Shown in pieces: positions 27,786 to 36,811 of a stretch of 64,000 bases of DNA (position 1 is its first letter; every line of letters starts with the position of its first letter). A program made the position numbers and the translations under genes. The stretch spans positions 2,005,448 to 2,069,447 of the forward strand of contig NZ_CM000961.1 in the NCBI RefSeq assembly GCF_000143825.1. The letters are read 5' to 3'. A model generated the notes under the pieces. That model did not search any database. It saw only the letters and a list, made by a program, of their open reading frames with translations, and was not told the origin of the DNA. This stretch comes from Corynebacterium genitalium ATCC 33030 (GTDB taxonomy: Bacteria > Actinomycetota > Actinomycetes > Mycobacteriales > Mycobacteriaceae).

Positions 27786-28268
27786 CTAGGTCACGTCAGC
27801 CCAGGAGAATCCCCCGCCCGAAGCCTGCGGGGGCTGGGGCGGCTCCTGCTTCTTCACCCCCGGCTGACGGCGCCGCGGCCGCTGCGGCTGGCCCTGCCGC
27901 GCAGCAGTACCAGCAGCTGTGGACCCGGTCGCGTTGCTGGAGGATGCTAGCCGCGGATCCTCGTTCATCATTGTGCGCGGGTCGAATTGGTCGAGGTAGT
28001 CGCCTTCTTCGTCGAAAAGCACTTTGGCGATGGCGCGCTTGGGGCCCATCGCGGCGTACTCGGTGACGGTGTTGATCGGCTGGCGGAATTCCTCGAACTG
28101 GTCGAATTCGCCGTTCAGCTCGGCCTTGGCGTTGTTGATGGCGCGGCGGGCAGCGAAAATCGCGGCGCGGACATCCTCGATGACTCCAGGCAGGCGCTCA
28201 GGCCCGATGACGATGAGGCCCACGAGAATGACAACAAAGATCTCGAGCCAGCCAATGGAATCAAACAC
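27786..28268 (-). CDS. tatB: Twin-arginine translocase subunit TatB
   Basis: A 160-residue TatB. One N-terminal membrane helix (IGWLEIFVVILVGLIVIGPERLP) is followed by an amphipathic helix (VIEDVRAAIFAARRAINNAKAEL) and a charged, Pro/Gln-rich tail ending GFSWADVT. The GPERLP hinge is the family signature. With TatC, it recognises folded RR-signal proteins for export. It lies downstream of sigE and cseE on the same strand (gap of four bases to cseE), as in other corynebacteria, so it may share the envelope-stress operon. Confidence 0.93.
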   Translation of the reverse strand: MFDSIGWLEIFVVILVGLIVIGPERLPGVIEDVRAAIFAARRAINNAKAELNGEFDQFEEFRQPINTVTEYAAMGPKRAIAKVLFDEEGDYLDQFDPRTMMNEDPRLASSSNATGSTAAGTAARQGQPQRPRRRQPGVKKQEPPQPPQASGGGFSWADVT

Positions 28269-28272
28269 GCCT

Positions 28273-28572
28273 TTACTTTAACCCGCCGCGCAACTTCGAC
28301 CACAGCGAGTGCGTTTCTTCGGCGGGGATCTCACCGTCCGTCATCAACGCGAGCTTTTCGACGAGCGAACGCGGCGCCCGCAAACACCCATCCCCATTGT
28401 GCAACCGCACTGCCGCAGCAGCCGCTTGCTGGCGCTGCGTTTCCTCCCGGCAGTCAGAGCATTCGGCGAGGTGCGAGTGGGCGCGTTGGGTGGCGGAGGG
28501 GGACAGTTCGCCGTCGATAAGCGCGGCGACAGCCTCGTAACTCAAGTGGTCGATGGAATCGAACTGGCGCAT
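28273..28572 (-). CDS. cseE: Anti-sigma factor of SigE (zinc-binding)
   Basis: A 99-residue zinc-associated anti-sigma (ZAS) domain protein. The HLAECSDC motif (HxxxCxxC, about residues 34-41) would bind zinc, and the N-terminal helices (LSYEAVAALIDGELS) should clamp the sigma factor. It begins ten bases after the sigE stop. This position matches C. glutamicum cseE and mycobacterial rseA, which hold SigE inactive until surface stress (family knowledge). It has no membrane helix and is therefore cytoplasmic. Confidence 0.88.
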   Translation of the reverse strand: MRQFDSIDHLSYEAVAALIDGELSPSATQRAHSHLAECSDCREETQRQQAAAAAVRLHNGDGCLRAPRSLVEKLALMTDGEIPAEETHSLWSKLRGGLK

Positions 28573-28582
28573 GCCGAGCCCC

Positions 28583-29200
28583 TTAGCGCGCGCGGATGAG
28601 CTCGCGGGCCCCCTCGTTGGTGCGGGCTTTCGCCTCGAGGGAGTCGCGCAGCTGGCTGCGGCCGCGGTGGATGCGGGAGCGGACGGTGCCCATCTTCACG
28701 CCGAGCGTCTTGGCGATCTCTTCGTAGCTCATGCCCACCACATCACACAGCACGACGGAGACACGGAATTCAGGGCTGAGCTCGTCGAGCGCCTCCTGCA
28801 GCGCAGGATCCAGGTTGGAGACGTTATATGCCTGCTCTGGCGTCATCGCGGTGCCCGGAACACGCTCATAATCCTCCGGCAGAGCCTCCATGCGGATCTT
28901 GCTGCGGTGGCGCACCATGTCCAGGAACAGGTTGGTGGTGATGCGGTGCAGCCAGCCCTCGAAGGTGCCCGCCTTGTAGGACTTCACGCTGCGGAACACG
29001 CGCATGAACGTTTCCTGCGTCAGATCTTCCGCGTCCTGCTGGTTACCGGAAAGACGAAACGCGAGACGGTAGACGCTGTCGGCGTGTTCCTCCACGAGCT
29101 CCGCCCAGGTCGGCATCGCAGAGTGCCCCGCGTCGAATGCGGCCGTGCCGCTTAGCTCTTGATCGGAGGACACCAAACTCATGGTGTTATTGTCCCCCAT
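28583..29200 (-). CDS. sigE: ECF RNA polymerase sigma factor SigE
   Basis: A 205-residue ECF sigma factor from the ATG at 29200; the ATG at 29182 ([10 protein letters not shown]) is also good. Region 2 contains [28 protein letters not shown], quoted here only from YRLAFRLSG to [10 protein letters not shown], with [17 protein letters not shown] after it. Region 4 contains [15 protein letters not shown] and [11 protein letters not shown]. SigE directs cell-surface stress genes. An open frame back to 29293 overlaps the divergent methyltransferase gene and is rejected as the start. It is followed by its anti-sigma gene cseE and then tatB. Confidence 0.93.
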   Translation of the reverse strand: MGDNNTMSLVSSDQELSGTAAFDAGHSAMPTWAELVEEHADSVYRLAFRLSGNQQDAEDLTQETFMRVFRSVKSYKAGTFEGWLHRITTNLFLDMVRHRSKIRMEALPEDYERVPGTAMTPEQAYNVSNLDPALQEALDELSPEFRVSVVLCDVVGMSYEEIAKTLGVKMGTVRSRIHRGRSQLRDSLEAKARTNEGARELIRAR

Positions 29201-29277
29201 CCCCTTTCCGCACGCCATAACAGGTCCTGCCAAGTTGCTGACAGTCCCTGCCCCCGCGGCCCAGTAGGATGAGGCGC

Positions 29278-29928
29278 GTGAGCGATTCTGCATTTACTTC
29301 CCTGACTAGTTACATCGAATCCGCGCCGATGGACGCCAACCATGCCATCGCGCGTGCCGACGCCGCCGAGTACGGCCTCACCGCCCCCTCCCCCGCCCTC
29401 GGCAACCTGCTGGGCACCCTGGCTGCAGGCGCAGGTGCGGCGGGTTCTGGCGCGACGGGCGCGGTGGCGATCACCCCGGCCGCCGGTGTCGTCGGGCTGC
29501 ACATCCTCCACGGCCTGCCCGAAAAATCCACATTGACCTGTATCGATCCGGAGGCGGATCACCAAAACCGCGCGAAAGCGCTGTTCCGCGAAGCGGGCTA
29601 CCCCACCTCGCGCACCCGGTTCCTCCCCTCGCGCCCGGTCGACGTGCTGGGCCGCCTGGCCACGCAGGCGTACCACGTGGTTTACATGGACGTTGAGCCC
29701 GTCGACCTGCCGGCCGCGATCGAGGCCGCATGGCCACTGCTCAGCCCCGGCGGCACCCTCGTGGTCGTGGGATCGCTTCTCGACGGCACCATCGCCGACC
29801 CCTCCCGGAAAGACCGCGACACCCTCGCCGCCCGTGAAGCGGATGAGGTTGTGGAGGGGTTTGAGGGGGCCGTCGTCACGCGTCTGCCGCTGGATGCCGG
29901 CGTGACGCTGGTGACGCGAAAAGGCTAG
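29278..29928 (+). CDS. SAM-dependent O-methyltransferase
   Basis: A 216-residue class I methyltransferase of the catechol/caffeoyl-CoA O-methyltransferase type. It starts at GTG 29278 (MSDSAFTSL). The SAM-binding [15 protein letters not shown] and [11 protein letters not shown] segments are near 50-90, and [10 protein letters not shown] near 135. The loop usually containing GTxxGYS is here glycine/alanine-rich and atypical. It is divergent from sigE with 77 bases between starts, the same pairing as Rv1220c-sigE in M. tuberculosis (from memory). Substrate unknown. Its stop overlaps that of glgC by four bases. Confidence 0.82.
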   Translation: MSDSAFTSLTSYIESAPMDANHAIARADAAEYGLTAPSPALGNLLGTLAAGAGAAGSGATGAVAITPAAGVVGLHILHGLPEKSTLTCIDPEADHQNRAKALFREAGYPTSRTRFLPSRPVDVLGRLATQAYHVVYMDVEPVDLPAAIEAAWPLLSPGGTLVVVGSLLDGTIADPSRKDRDTLAAREADEVVEGFEGAVVTRLPLDAGVTLVTRKG

Positions 29929-31151
29929 TACACTACCTCGCCCTTGCCCACGACGGTGACCCCGCCGTCAGAGATCTTGAACTCGCGCTCCTCGTCGTGG
30001 GCACGGTTGATGCCCACCGTGCCGCCGTCGGACACGTAGACGTTCTTGTCCAGGATCGCGTGGCGGACAATGGCGCCCTTGCCCACGCGCACACCCGGCA
30101 TGAGGACTGAAGATTCGACCGTCGCGCCGTCCTCGACGTGCACGTCAGTAGACAGCACCGAGTTGCGCACCGTCGCACCTGAAATGATCGAACCCGGCGC
30201 AATGATGGACTCCTGCGCAATACCGCCGGAGACGAACTTTGCCGGCGGCAGGTTCTCGTCCTCGGTCGAGTGAATCGGCCAGGACTTGTTGTAGAGGTTG
30301 AACACCGGGTGGATCGAGATGAGATCCATGTGCGCGTCGTAGAAATTGTCGATCGTACCGACATCACGCCAGTAGCCCTTATCGCGCTCGGTCGCGCCCG
30401 GAACCTCGTTGGAGGAGAAGTCGTAAACATTAGCTTGGCCTTTACGCACGAAGAACGGGATGATGTCGCCGCCCATGTCGTGCTCAGACGCCTCGTTGAC
30501 ATTGTCCTCGCGCAGAGCGGAGATGAGCGCCTCCGTGGAGAAGCAGTAGTTGCCCATCGACGCGTAGGTAACATCCGGGTCGTCCGGGGTGCCCGGAGGG
30601 TCAGCCGGCTTCTCCAGGAACTCGGTGATGGAGCCGTTCTCGTCAGCCTGGATGCACCCGAACGCCGTGGCCTCAGAACGCGGGACGCGGATGCCAGCAA
30701 CCGTGCATTCCTTGCCGGACGCAATGTGGTCCTCCACCATCTGCGCCGGGTCCATGCGGTAGACGTGGTCGGCGCCGAAGACCAGGACATAATCCGGAGA
30801 CTCGTCGAAGATCAGGTTGAGCGACTGCAGCAGCGCGTCCGCCGACCCTTGGTACCAGCGCTTGCCCAGGCGCTGCTGCGCCGGCACGGACGCGATGTAC
30901 TGGTGCGTCGGGCCGGAGAAGTTCCACGCGGTAGCCACGTGACGGTCCAACGAATGCGACTTGTACTGCGTCAACACAGCGATGCGCATATATCCGGCGT
31001 TGACCAGGTTGGACAGTACGAAATCGATGAGGCGGTAGTTACCGCCAAAGGGCACGGCAGGCTTGGCACGGTCGAGAGTCAGCGGGAAAAGGCGCTTGCC
31101 TTCACCGCCGGCGAGGACGATGGCGAGGACATTCGGCTGGCGACTGTTCAT
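29925..31151 (-). CDS. glgC: Glucose-1-phosphate adenylyltransferase
   Basis: A 408-residue ADP-glucose pyrophosphorylase making ADP-glucose from glucose-1-phosphate and ATP, the committed step of glycogen synthesis. The N-terminal signature [22 protein letters not shown] and [11 protein letters not shown] (metal/ADP-glucose site) are present. The C-terminal third is a left-handed beta-helix with hexapeptide-like repeats ([15 protein letters not shown]). The ATG at 31151 ([10 protein letters not shown]) is chosen; the open frame beyond it enters the promoter shared with divergent glgA. It is convergent with the O-methyltransferase. Confidence 0.96.
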   Translation of the reverse strand: MNSRQPNVLAIVLAGGEGKRLFPLTLDRAKPAVPFGGNYRLIDFVLSNLVNAGYMRIAVLTQYKSHSLDRHVATAWNFSGPTHQYIASVPAQQRLGKRWYQGSADALLQSLNLIFDESPDYVLVFGADHVYRMDPAQMVEDHIASGKECTVAGIRVPRSEATAFGCIQADENGSITEFLEKPADPPGTPDDPDVTYASMGNYCFSTEALISALREDNVNEASEHDMGGDIIPFFVRKGQANVYDFSSNEVPGATERDKGYWRDVGTIDNFYDAHMDLISIHPVFNLYNKSWPIHSTEDENLPPAKFVSGGIAQESIIAPGSIISGATVRNSVLSTDVHVEDGATVESSVLMPGVRVGKGAIVRHAILDKNVYVSDGGTVGINRAHDEEREFKISDGGVTVVGKGEVVY

Positions 31152-31216
31152 ACTGCCCAGACTAGGGAAAATCCCATCCGTGCGCACGGTTTGAAATGTC
31201 ACTAGTCTCGGAAAGC

Positions 31217-32389
31217 ATGAGAGTCGGAATGATGACCCGCGAGTACCCGCCGGAAGTGTACGGCGGGGCAGGTGTCCACGTGACTGAACTGACCCGTTTC
31301 ATGCGTGACATCGTCGACGTGGACGTCCACTGCATGGGCGAACCGCGCGAGGGCGAGAACATCTACGTCCACGGCGTCGACCCGGAACTGACCGAGGCCA
31401 ACGGCGCGATCAAGACGCTGTCCACTGGTCTCCGGATGGCGCATGCCGCCGACAACGTCGACGTGGTCCACTCGCACACCTGGTACACCGGCCTGGGCGG
31501 CCACCTTGCTGGCCTCCTGCACGGTGTCCCCCACGTGGTCACTGCCCACTCGCTGGAACCGGACCGCCCGTGGAAGCGCGAGCAGCTCGGCGGCGGTTAC
31601 GACATCTCCTCCTGGTCCGAGAAGAACGCGATGGAAAACGCCGACGCGGTCATCGGTGTCTCCACCGGCATGAAGAAAGCGATCCTCGAGGCCTACCCGA
31701 ACATCGACGAAGACAAGGTCCACGTCGTGCTCAACGGCATCGACACGGAAGACTGGCACCGCGTCGCCCCTAGTGACGCGGAGAGCAACGGTGTCATCGA
31801 GCGCCTCGGCGTAGACACCTCCAAGCCCGTCGTCGCGTTCGTCGGCCGCATCACCCGCCAAAAAGGTGTCCCCCACCTGGTCAAGGCGGCCCAGGACTTC
31901 GACGAGGACATTCAGATCATTCTCTGTGCGGGTGCTCCGGATACGCCGGAGATTGCGGACGAGACGCAGGCGCTCGTCGATAAGCTGCGTGAAGGCCGCG
32001 GAGGCGTGTACTGGGTCACCGACATGCTGCCGAAGGAAGAAATCCGCGAGATTTACTCCGCCGCAGACATCTTCGTCTGTCCGTCGGTGTATGAGCCGCT
32101 GGGCATCGTCAACCTGGAGGCTATGGCGTGCGAAACCGCTGTTGTCGCCTCCGACGTGGGCGGCATTCCGGAGGTTGTCGTCGACGGTGAGACAGGTACC
32201 CTGGTCCACTACGACAAAGACGACACAGAAACCTTCGAGAAGGATCTGGCCGAGGCCGTCAACACGCTCGCCGCGGACGCCGACCTGACCAAACGCTACG
32301 CGCAGGCAGGCCTGGCGCGCGTGAAGAAAGAATTCACCTGGGACAAGATCGCCCAGGAGACCGTCGACATTTACAAGTCGCTGATCTAA
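31217..32389 (+). CDS. glgA: Glycogen synthase, actinobacterial GT4 type
   Basis: A 390-residue retaining GT-B glycosyltransferase that extends alpha-1,4-glucan or makes maltose-1-phosphate from ADP-glucose. The start is ATG 31217 ([11 protein letters not shown]). Landmarks are [23 protein letters not shown] near 212 and the donor-binding [17 protein letters not shown] near 290-306. It is divergent from glgC with about 65 bases between starts. The downstream GH32-like gene follows after 13 bases. This is the Rv1212c type rather than the classical E. coli type. Confidence 0.94.
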   Translation: MRVGMMTREYPPEVYGGAGVHVTELTRFMRDIVDVDVHCMGEPREGENIYVHGVDPELTEANGAIKTLSTGLRMAHAADNVDVVHSHTWYTGLGGHLAGLLHGVPHVVTAHSLEPDRPWKREQLGGGYDISSWSEKNAMENADAVIGVSTGMKKAILEAYPNIDEDKVHVVLNGIDTEDWHRVAPSDAESNGVIERLGVDTSKPVVAFVGRITRQKGVPHLVKAAQDFDEDIQIILCAGAPDTPEIADETQALVDKLREGRGGVYWVTDMLPKEEIREIYSAADIFVCPSVYEPLGIVNLEAMACETAVVASDVGGIPEVVVDGETGTLVHYDKDDTETFEKDLAEAVNTLAADADLTKRYAQAGLARVKKEFTWDKIAQETVDIYKSLI

Positions 32390-32402
32390 CAAAGGAGCAC
32401 AG

Positions 32403-33791
32403 TTGAGCACCTTGAGACCGGAACTGCACGTCACTGCGGACAACGGCATCCTCGACGCCGCTGCCGGCATGCTTCGCGACGGCGACGACTGGCACCTGTT
32501 CTACCAGTACGAAGCCGAACCGGGCGCACCCGCGCGCTGGGCGCACAAGTTCTCCGAGGGCAACCCGTTCGACTTCTACGAGTGCAACGATGTCATCGCA
32601 CCCGTCGGCGGCGAAACGCGCGTGCTCGCCGGTTCTGTCGTCGCTGGACCCGCAGGCACCGACCTCTACTTCACGTCCGAGACATCTGCCGGCACCACGA
32701 TCCAGGTCGCGCGTATCGACGACATCGGTTCCCTCTGCGACAACATCTCCGACTCCAGCGAGATTGACCCCGGTGTGCGCCGCATGGGCCCAGTGGTGAA
32801 AGACAAAGGCCGCTTCATCCGCTTCCGCTCCCCGTGTGTCGTGCCCGACTGGAGCGCCTCCGACGACCGTGAGCAGGGCCAATCCGGCTGGCTCATGCTC
32901 GCCAGCACCGGTGAGGCCGACAGCCCCATGCCCGTCGTGCTCGAATCCGCCGAAGAGGACACCTGGACGCTCATCGGCCCGCTGCGCTTCGTCGGCGACA
33001 CCGGCATTCCTTCGGACGTCCCTGTCGTCGCTCCCCGCATCTTCCGCCTGCGAGACGAAGTCGACGGCTTCATCTACGACGTCCTCTTCCTCACCCAAGA
33101 GCTGGACAAATGGGACCTATCCGGCTACCTGATCGGCGAGCTCAACGGCAACGAATTCACCGTCAAAGCACCGTTTAGCCGCATCGACCACGGCCACGAC
33201 TTCACCCGCCCCCGCACCACCAACTTCGTGCCCGGCACGCTTTCCGACGACGAGCGCTACGCCGAAGCCCGCATCTTCGGCCTCCTCGCAGAAACCGGTC
33301 GCGGTGGCGACCCGACATCCCAGCCGTCCTGGGCAGCGGAAGGCTGGGCCAACGCCCTGTCCCTGCCGCGCGTGGTCACCCTCGCCGGCGGGCAGCTCTA
33401 CCAGACCCCCGCTCCGGGCCTGCCCGCCGCCGTCGACGCCACCGAGCATGCGATGCTGTGGACCGGCATGTGCGACATCCCTGCCGGCTCCGAAGTGAAG
33501 GTCGAGATTGTCGACGCCGCCGACAACGTCTGCGTGACCATCACCCACTCCGGCGACCAGATCACCGTGGATAGGCACGACGGTGATCCGGCCTCCGCCT
33601 CGCTCGACGACGAGGACGAGGACCACATCTCCGTGCTTATCGACGGCTCCGCCCTCGAAATCTTCGCCGGCGGCGGCGCCGTCACCTTCTCCAGCCGCTT
33701 CTGGCCCGAGGTCGGCGCGACGGGATTGCGCGTGAGCACCTCCGGTGACGCGCAGATCCTCAACCAGTGGCGCCGCGGCGCTGCGCGCTAA
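32403..33791 (+). CDS. GH32-like beta-propeller protein co-transcribed with glgA
   Basis: A 462-residue cytoplasmic protein starting at TTG 32403 after AAAGGAG. The N-terminus (LDAAAGMLRDGDDWHLFYQY and RWAHKFSEGNPF) and the C-terminal sandwich strand (ALEIFAGGGAVTFSSRFWP) match glycoside hydrolase family 32 (sucrase/fructanase). The classic WMNDPNG is reduced to ILDAAAG, FRDP appears as FRSP (near 140) and the EC glutamate is not obvious. The nucleophile aspartate may survive in LDA. It is therefore GH32-like with altered or lost hydrolase chemistry. Sitting 13 bases after glgA, it may act on a glucan or related sugar, which is inference. Confidence 0.75.
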   Translation: MSTLRPELHVTADNGILDAAAGMLRDGDDWHLFYQYEAEPGAPARWAHKFSEGNPFDFYECNDVIAPVGGETRVLAGSVVAGPAGTDLYFTSETSAGTTIQVARIDDIGSLCDNISDSSEIDPGVRRMGPVVKDKGRFIRFRSPCVVPDWSASDDREQGQSGWLMLASTGEADSPMPVVLESAEEDTWTLIGPLRFVGDTGIPSDVPVVAPRIFRLRDEVDGFIYDVLFLTQELDKWDLSGYLIGELNGNEFTVKAPFSRIDHGHDFTRPRTTNFVPGTLSDDERYAEARIFGLLAETGRGGDPTSQPSWAAEGWANALSLPRVVTLAGGQLYQTPAPGLPAAVDATEHAMLWTGMCDIPAGSEVKVEIVDAADNVCVTITHSGDQITVDRHDGDPASASLDDEDEDHISVLIDGSALEIFAGGGAVTFSSRFWPEVGATGLRVSTSGDAQILNQWRRGAAR

Positions 33792-33818
33792 ACACGCCGC
33801 GCGCTAAGTCCTTCGCGC

Positions 33819-34694
33819 CTAGACCTTCCGGAGGCGGGTGAGCTGCGCCCGCGCCGTCACCGTCATCGTCTCCGGTAGAGCGGCGACGCGCTCGGCGAGA
33901 ACCTCCGGGGCGAGATGGCGTGCCGAGGGGCTCATGCCCACCTGGGCGGCAATCGATTCGCGGTCGAGCTTCATGGGGAACTCGATCAATTCGTGCGGGT
34001 CGTCGCCGACCGGTTCCAGGTAGCCGGCGGCCTGCTCAAGCATTCGCTCGACTTTGCCCTCTTCGACGCCGAGGATGCCCAGCGGCTCACGCAGTTCGTC
34101 GAGGTGGCCGGATTGAGGCGTGAGAATGATCGCCTCACCGCCGCCAACAAGCGCTCGGGCGAACTCGGCCGGGTTGCGCGGCGCGAAGATGACCGTGATC
34201 ACGTCGACGGACTGGTCACGCACCGGCAGCCCCTGCCACACATCCGCGACGATCGCGCCCACTCTCGGGTGCGACTTCGCCAGATGTTTCGCCGCCGGGA
34301 CCGAAATGTCCACACCGACCCCGCGTGCCCCGTCCACCGCATCGAGCGTGTGGGCCAGGTAGTAACCGGTGCCGGCACCGACTTCGAGGATGGTGGGGGC
34401 GGAGGGATCGGAGGAATCGTCGTTAAGCGCAAGGGCGTCGAGGACGCGTTCGGTGACTGTCTCCACGAACGGCGCGAAGTGCCCACGCGACAAGAACGCC
34501 TCGCGGGAAACGACCATCGCCGGGCTGTCACCCTCATGCGCGATGCCCGCACCGGACGCGAGCGTGACATACCCTTGGCGTGCTACATCGTAGGAATGCC
34601 CGGACTCAGACACCAGACGCGCGAAATCATCTGCGCCGTGCAAAGGTGTGCCGTCGACGGGGTCAGCGAGAACGTCGACAATATCTCGCAGCAT
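33819..34694 (-). CDS. RlmA-like 23S rRNA (guanine-N1) methyltransferase
   Basis: A 291-residue class I methyltransferase resembling RlmA/RrmA, which methylates G745/G748 of 23S rRNA. The N-terminal module YDVARQGYVTLA and the conserved GDSPAMVVSREAFLSRGHF align with RlmA. The SAM motif ILEVGAGTGYYLA is near 100-112, and VITVIFAPRNPAEFARAL follows. The zinc ribbon cysteines of E. coli RlmA are replaced (start MLRDIVDVLADPVDGTPL has none), so zinc binding is lost. It ends 27 bases from the GH32-like gene on the other strand. Confidence 0.8.
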   Translation of the reverse strand: MLRDIVDVLADPVDGTPLHGADDFARLVSESGHSYDVARQGYVTLASGAGIAHEGDSPAMVVSREAFLSRGHFAPFVETVTERVLDALALNDDSSDPSAPTILEVGAGTGYYLAHTLDAVDGARGVGVDISVPAAKHLAKSHPRVGAIVADVWQGLPVRDQSVDVITVIFAPRNPAEFARALVGGGEAIILTPQSGHLDELREPLGILGVEEGKVERMLEQAAGYLEPVGDDPHELIEFPMKLDRESIAAQVGMSPSARHLAPEVLAERVAALPETMTVTARAQLTRLRKV

Positions 34695-34699
34695 GCGGC

Positions 34700-34870
34700 T
34701 TACTCGCCTGCGACGCCGAGCAGCAGGTTGCCCAGCTCAGCCGCCTCTTCGTTGTTCAGCTCCACAACGAGACGGCCGCCACCGTCGGACGGAATGCGCA
34801 TGACAATCTTGCGGCTTTCCTCCACAACCTCCATGGGACCATTTCCGGTACGTGGCTTCATTGCAGCCAT
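34700..34870 (-). CDS. DUF3117 small protein
   Basis: A 56-residue protein read directly from the sequence: MAAMKPRTGNGPMEVVEESR, followed by IVMRIPSDGGGRLVVELNNE and a leucine-rich end LGNLLLGVAGE. This is the highly conserved actinobacterial DUF3117 family (Rv1211 in M. tuberculosis, by memory). GAGGAG lies about nine bases before the ATG. It sits between the rlmA-like gene and the DivIVA-like gene on the same strand, the conserved position in mycobacteria. Function unknown. Confidence 0.88.
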   Translation of the reverse strand: MAAMKPRTGNGPMEVVEESRKIVMRIPSDGGGRLVVELNNEEAAELGNLLLGVAGE

Positions 34871-34876
34871 GCAGTG

Positions 34877-35242
34877 TCACTCCTCGACATGTAGGTGAGA
34901 GGATCCTCGCTCAGAACCCTCGGTTAAGGTGTCTACAATCTTACGCTCATTCGGCGCGGCCGGAGCCAGCTCCGGGACCGCCCCAGGGGCTATCCCGCAC
35001 TTGGCGACGAGCTGCTCCACGAGTGCATCCACCTGATCCTGGCGGTACCCGCGCGGGACGACTTCGAGCGCGATGTCGTCGATGCGGCCGCCCTCGACGG
35101 CGGCGCGGTTGGCTTCCATGACGTCGTGCGGCTCATCCATCGGCGGCAGCACTTCGCCGCGGCCGAAGATCGACGCGGACACCCACGCGCCGAACACGGC
35201 GATGGCGGCGATGACGAGGATGAGCAGCAACCAAGACAGCAT
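34877..35242 (-). CDS. DivIVA-domain membrane protein
   Basis: A 121-residue protein with one N-terminal membrane helix (MLSWLLLILVIAAIAVFGAWV) and a short cytoplasmic DivIVA-like segment (LEVVPRGYRQDQVDALVEQLV, about 59-80), the pattern that recruits proteins to poles or septum. It corresponds in place to Rv1209, between gpgS and DUF3117. The tail after 90 is disordered. A role in cell-pole or division-site organisation is inferred from the domain only. Confidence 0.8.
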   Translation of the reverse strand: MLSWLLLILVIAAIAVFGAWVSASIFGRGEVLPPMDEPHDVMEANRAAVEGGRIDDIALEVVPRGYRQDQVDALVEQLVAKCGIAPGAVPELAPAAPNERKIVDTLTEGSERGSSHLHVEE

Positions 35243-35252
35243 GCTGGGGATA

Positions 35253-35963
35253 TTACCGCACCCACGGCGGACGCTCGGCGTGCGGCTCGAGCACCCCTGC
35301 GCGCGACAGAATGGTCCGCGCGACCGTTTCGGACATCTGCGTCAGCTCCGTCAACGGCCGGTTGCGGTGGGTTTTCAACCCGAGGTCCACTTGGGTGACG
35401 GATGCGGGGCCGTGGTGGGTGGTGACGTCGATAAGCAGTCCCGCCTCCACGCCATACCCCGCGGCGAACGGCAGGCGCAGGGCAGTCTCGCGGCGAATCG
35501 CGTACTCGCCGGCGAGTGGCTGGTCCAGCTGCGGCACGTCTGGAAAGAACAGGCGCAGCAGGGGTTTCGCGGTCAGTTCTGTGACGCGGCCGCCGTCGTT
35601 GGCGCGGCGGTACGCGGCCTTGACCAGGTGGATCGCCGGGTCCTCGAGCGGTGCGGCGAGCGTATCGACCCACCACGGTTCGACGGTGGTGACATCAGCG
35701 TCGAGAAACACAACGACATCGCCGCTCGCCGCCTTCACCCCGCGCCACAACGCCTCCCCCTTGCCGGGGCGCACAGGTTGCGGGTCAATGTCGCGCCAGT
35801 TCACCACGGTCGCGCCCGCCTCTGCCGCACGCTGCGCCGTGTCATCGCGCGAATCCGAGTCGATGACAAGAACTTCATCAGCACCCGACGCACGCGCTTG
35901 CTTGACGACGCCCCCTACCGTCTCCCCCTCATCCAACGCCGGCACCACGACTGAAACGCGCAT
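35253..35963 (-). CDS. gpgS: Glucosyl-3-phosphoglycerate synthase
   Basis: A 236-residue GT81-type GT-A glycosyltransferase joining glucose from UDP/ADP-glucose to 3-phosphoglycerate, the first step to glucosylglycerate and methylglucose lipopolysaccharide. The start MRVSVVVPALDEG, the metal-binding FLDADVTTV (DxD) near 87-95, the acceptor loop LAGEYAIRRE and the GYGVEAGLLID segment are present. It is shorter than mycobacterial GpgS (about 320) because the N-terminal extension is absent. The ATG overlaps the folP2 TGA (TGATG). Its operon position matches Rv1207-Rv1208. Confidence 0.88.
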   Translation of the reverse strand: MRVSVVVPALDEGETVGGVVKQARASGADEVLVIDSDSRDDTAQRAAEAGATVVNWRDIDPQPVRPGKGEALWRGVKAASGDVVVFLDADVTTVEPWWVDTLAAPLEDPAIHLVKAAYRRANDGGRVTELTAKPLLRLFFPDVPQLDQPLAGEYAIRRETALRLPFAAGYGVEAGLLIDVTTHHGPASVTQVDLGLKTHRNRPLTELTQMSETVARTILSRAGVLEPHAERPPWVR

Positions 35964-36811
35964 CAGCCCAGTCCTCTGACGGTGTCCCGGGGCGGTACAG
36001 TCCCTTGGATCGCGGCGGTCATGTAGAGCACGTCCATGGTGTCGGCGACCTCGTGGACGCGGAAGGCCGCGACACCGCGGGCAGCGCACCACGCCGTCGC
36101 GGCGAGCGTTCCGGTGACGCGCTCCCCGACGGGCTGGCCGTTCTTGCCCAGTGTCTCTTCGATGAAGTCCTTGTTCGACAGGGCCATGAGGACGGGCCAA
36201 CCGGTGGCGACGATCTCGTCGACACGCCGGAGAATCTCCAAGCCGTGAAAAGTGTTCTTGCCGAAGTCGTGTGTGGGGTCGATGAAGACCTTGTCCTCCG
36301 GCACGCCGCAAGAAACTGCGCGCTCGGCCAGCGCGGTGGTTTCGGAGATGATGTCAGCGACCACGTCGTCATAATGCACCCGGTGCGGGCGTGTCCGCGG
36401 GGTGGCACCACCCGTGTGAGAGCAGACGTAGCCGACCTTGTGGGCGCCGGCGACCTCGACGAGCTCCGGCTCCCAGCCCGCCCACGTGTCGTTGATGATG
36501 GTGGCGCCCGCCGCAATCGCGGCTTCGGCGACCTCCGGGCGCCACGTGTCGGCGGAAATGTCGACGGTGCTTGCGGAGACTTCCTCGCGGACCGCAGCAA
36601 TCAGCGGAACGATCCGGTCGATCTCCTCCGCCACACTGACGGTGTCGCCGGGTCCGGCCTTGACACCTCCGACGTCGATAATGCTCGCGCCCTCGGCGAC
36701 TATTCGGCGGGCTCGCTCGACGGCGCTGTCGAAGGCATACGTCGCACCCTTGTCGTAGAAGGAGTCCGGGGTGCGGTTGAGGATGCCCATGATCCGGGCC
36801 ATCTCACCCAT
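35963..36811 (-). CDS. folP2: Dihydropteroate synthase homologue FolP2
   Basis: A 282-residue TIM-barrel protein of the dihydropteroate synthase family. It starts at ATG 36811 (MGEMARIMGILNRTPDSF), overlapping the stop of the LOG gene as TGATG. Motifs are ILNRTPDSFYDKG, IIDVGGVKAGPG and INDTWAG. The first has NRTPDSF instead of the usual NVTPDSF, and the pterin loop shows DVGGVKAGPG rather than DIGGESTRPG. These changes are typical of FolP2, which in mycobacteria lacks normal synthase activity. Real folate function therefore probably lies in a separate folP1. Confidence 0.9.
   Translation of the reverse strand: MGEMARIMGILNRTPDSFYDKGATYAFDSAVERARRIVAEGASIIDVGGVKAGPGDTVSVAEEIDRIVPLIAAVREEVSASTVDISADTWRPEVAEAAIAAGATIINDTWAGWEPELVEVAGAHKVGYVCSHTGGATPRTRPHRVHYDDVVADIISETTALAERAVSCGVPEDKVFIDPTHDFGKNTFHGLEILRRVDEIVATGWPVLMALSNKDFIEETLGKNGQPVGERVTGTLAATAWCAARGVAAFRVHEVADTMDVLYMTAAIQGTVPPRDTVRGLG

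Noticed and set aside
29201..29293. N-terminal extension of sigE
   Set aside because: It overlaps the divergent O-methyltransferase start; the ECF homology begins later.
31152..31216. A GlxR-like site between glgC and glgA
   Set aside because: Only one half (GTCAC) is convincing; the other half does not match the TGTGA consensus.
31202..32470. A 422-residue frame antisense to glgA
   Set aside because: No domain; glgA motifs fix the other strand.
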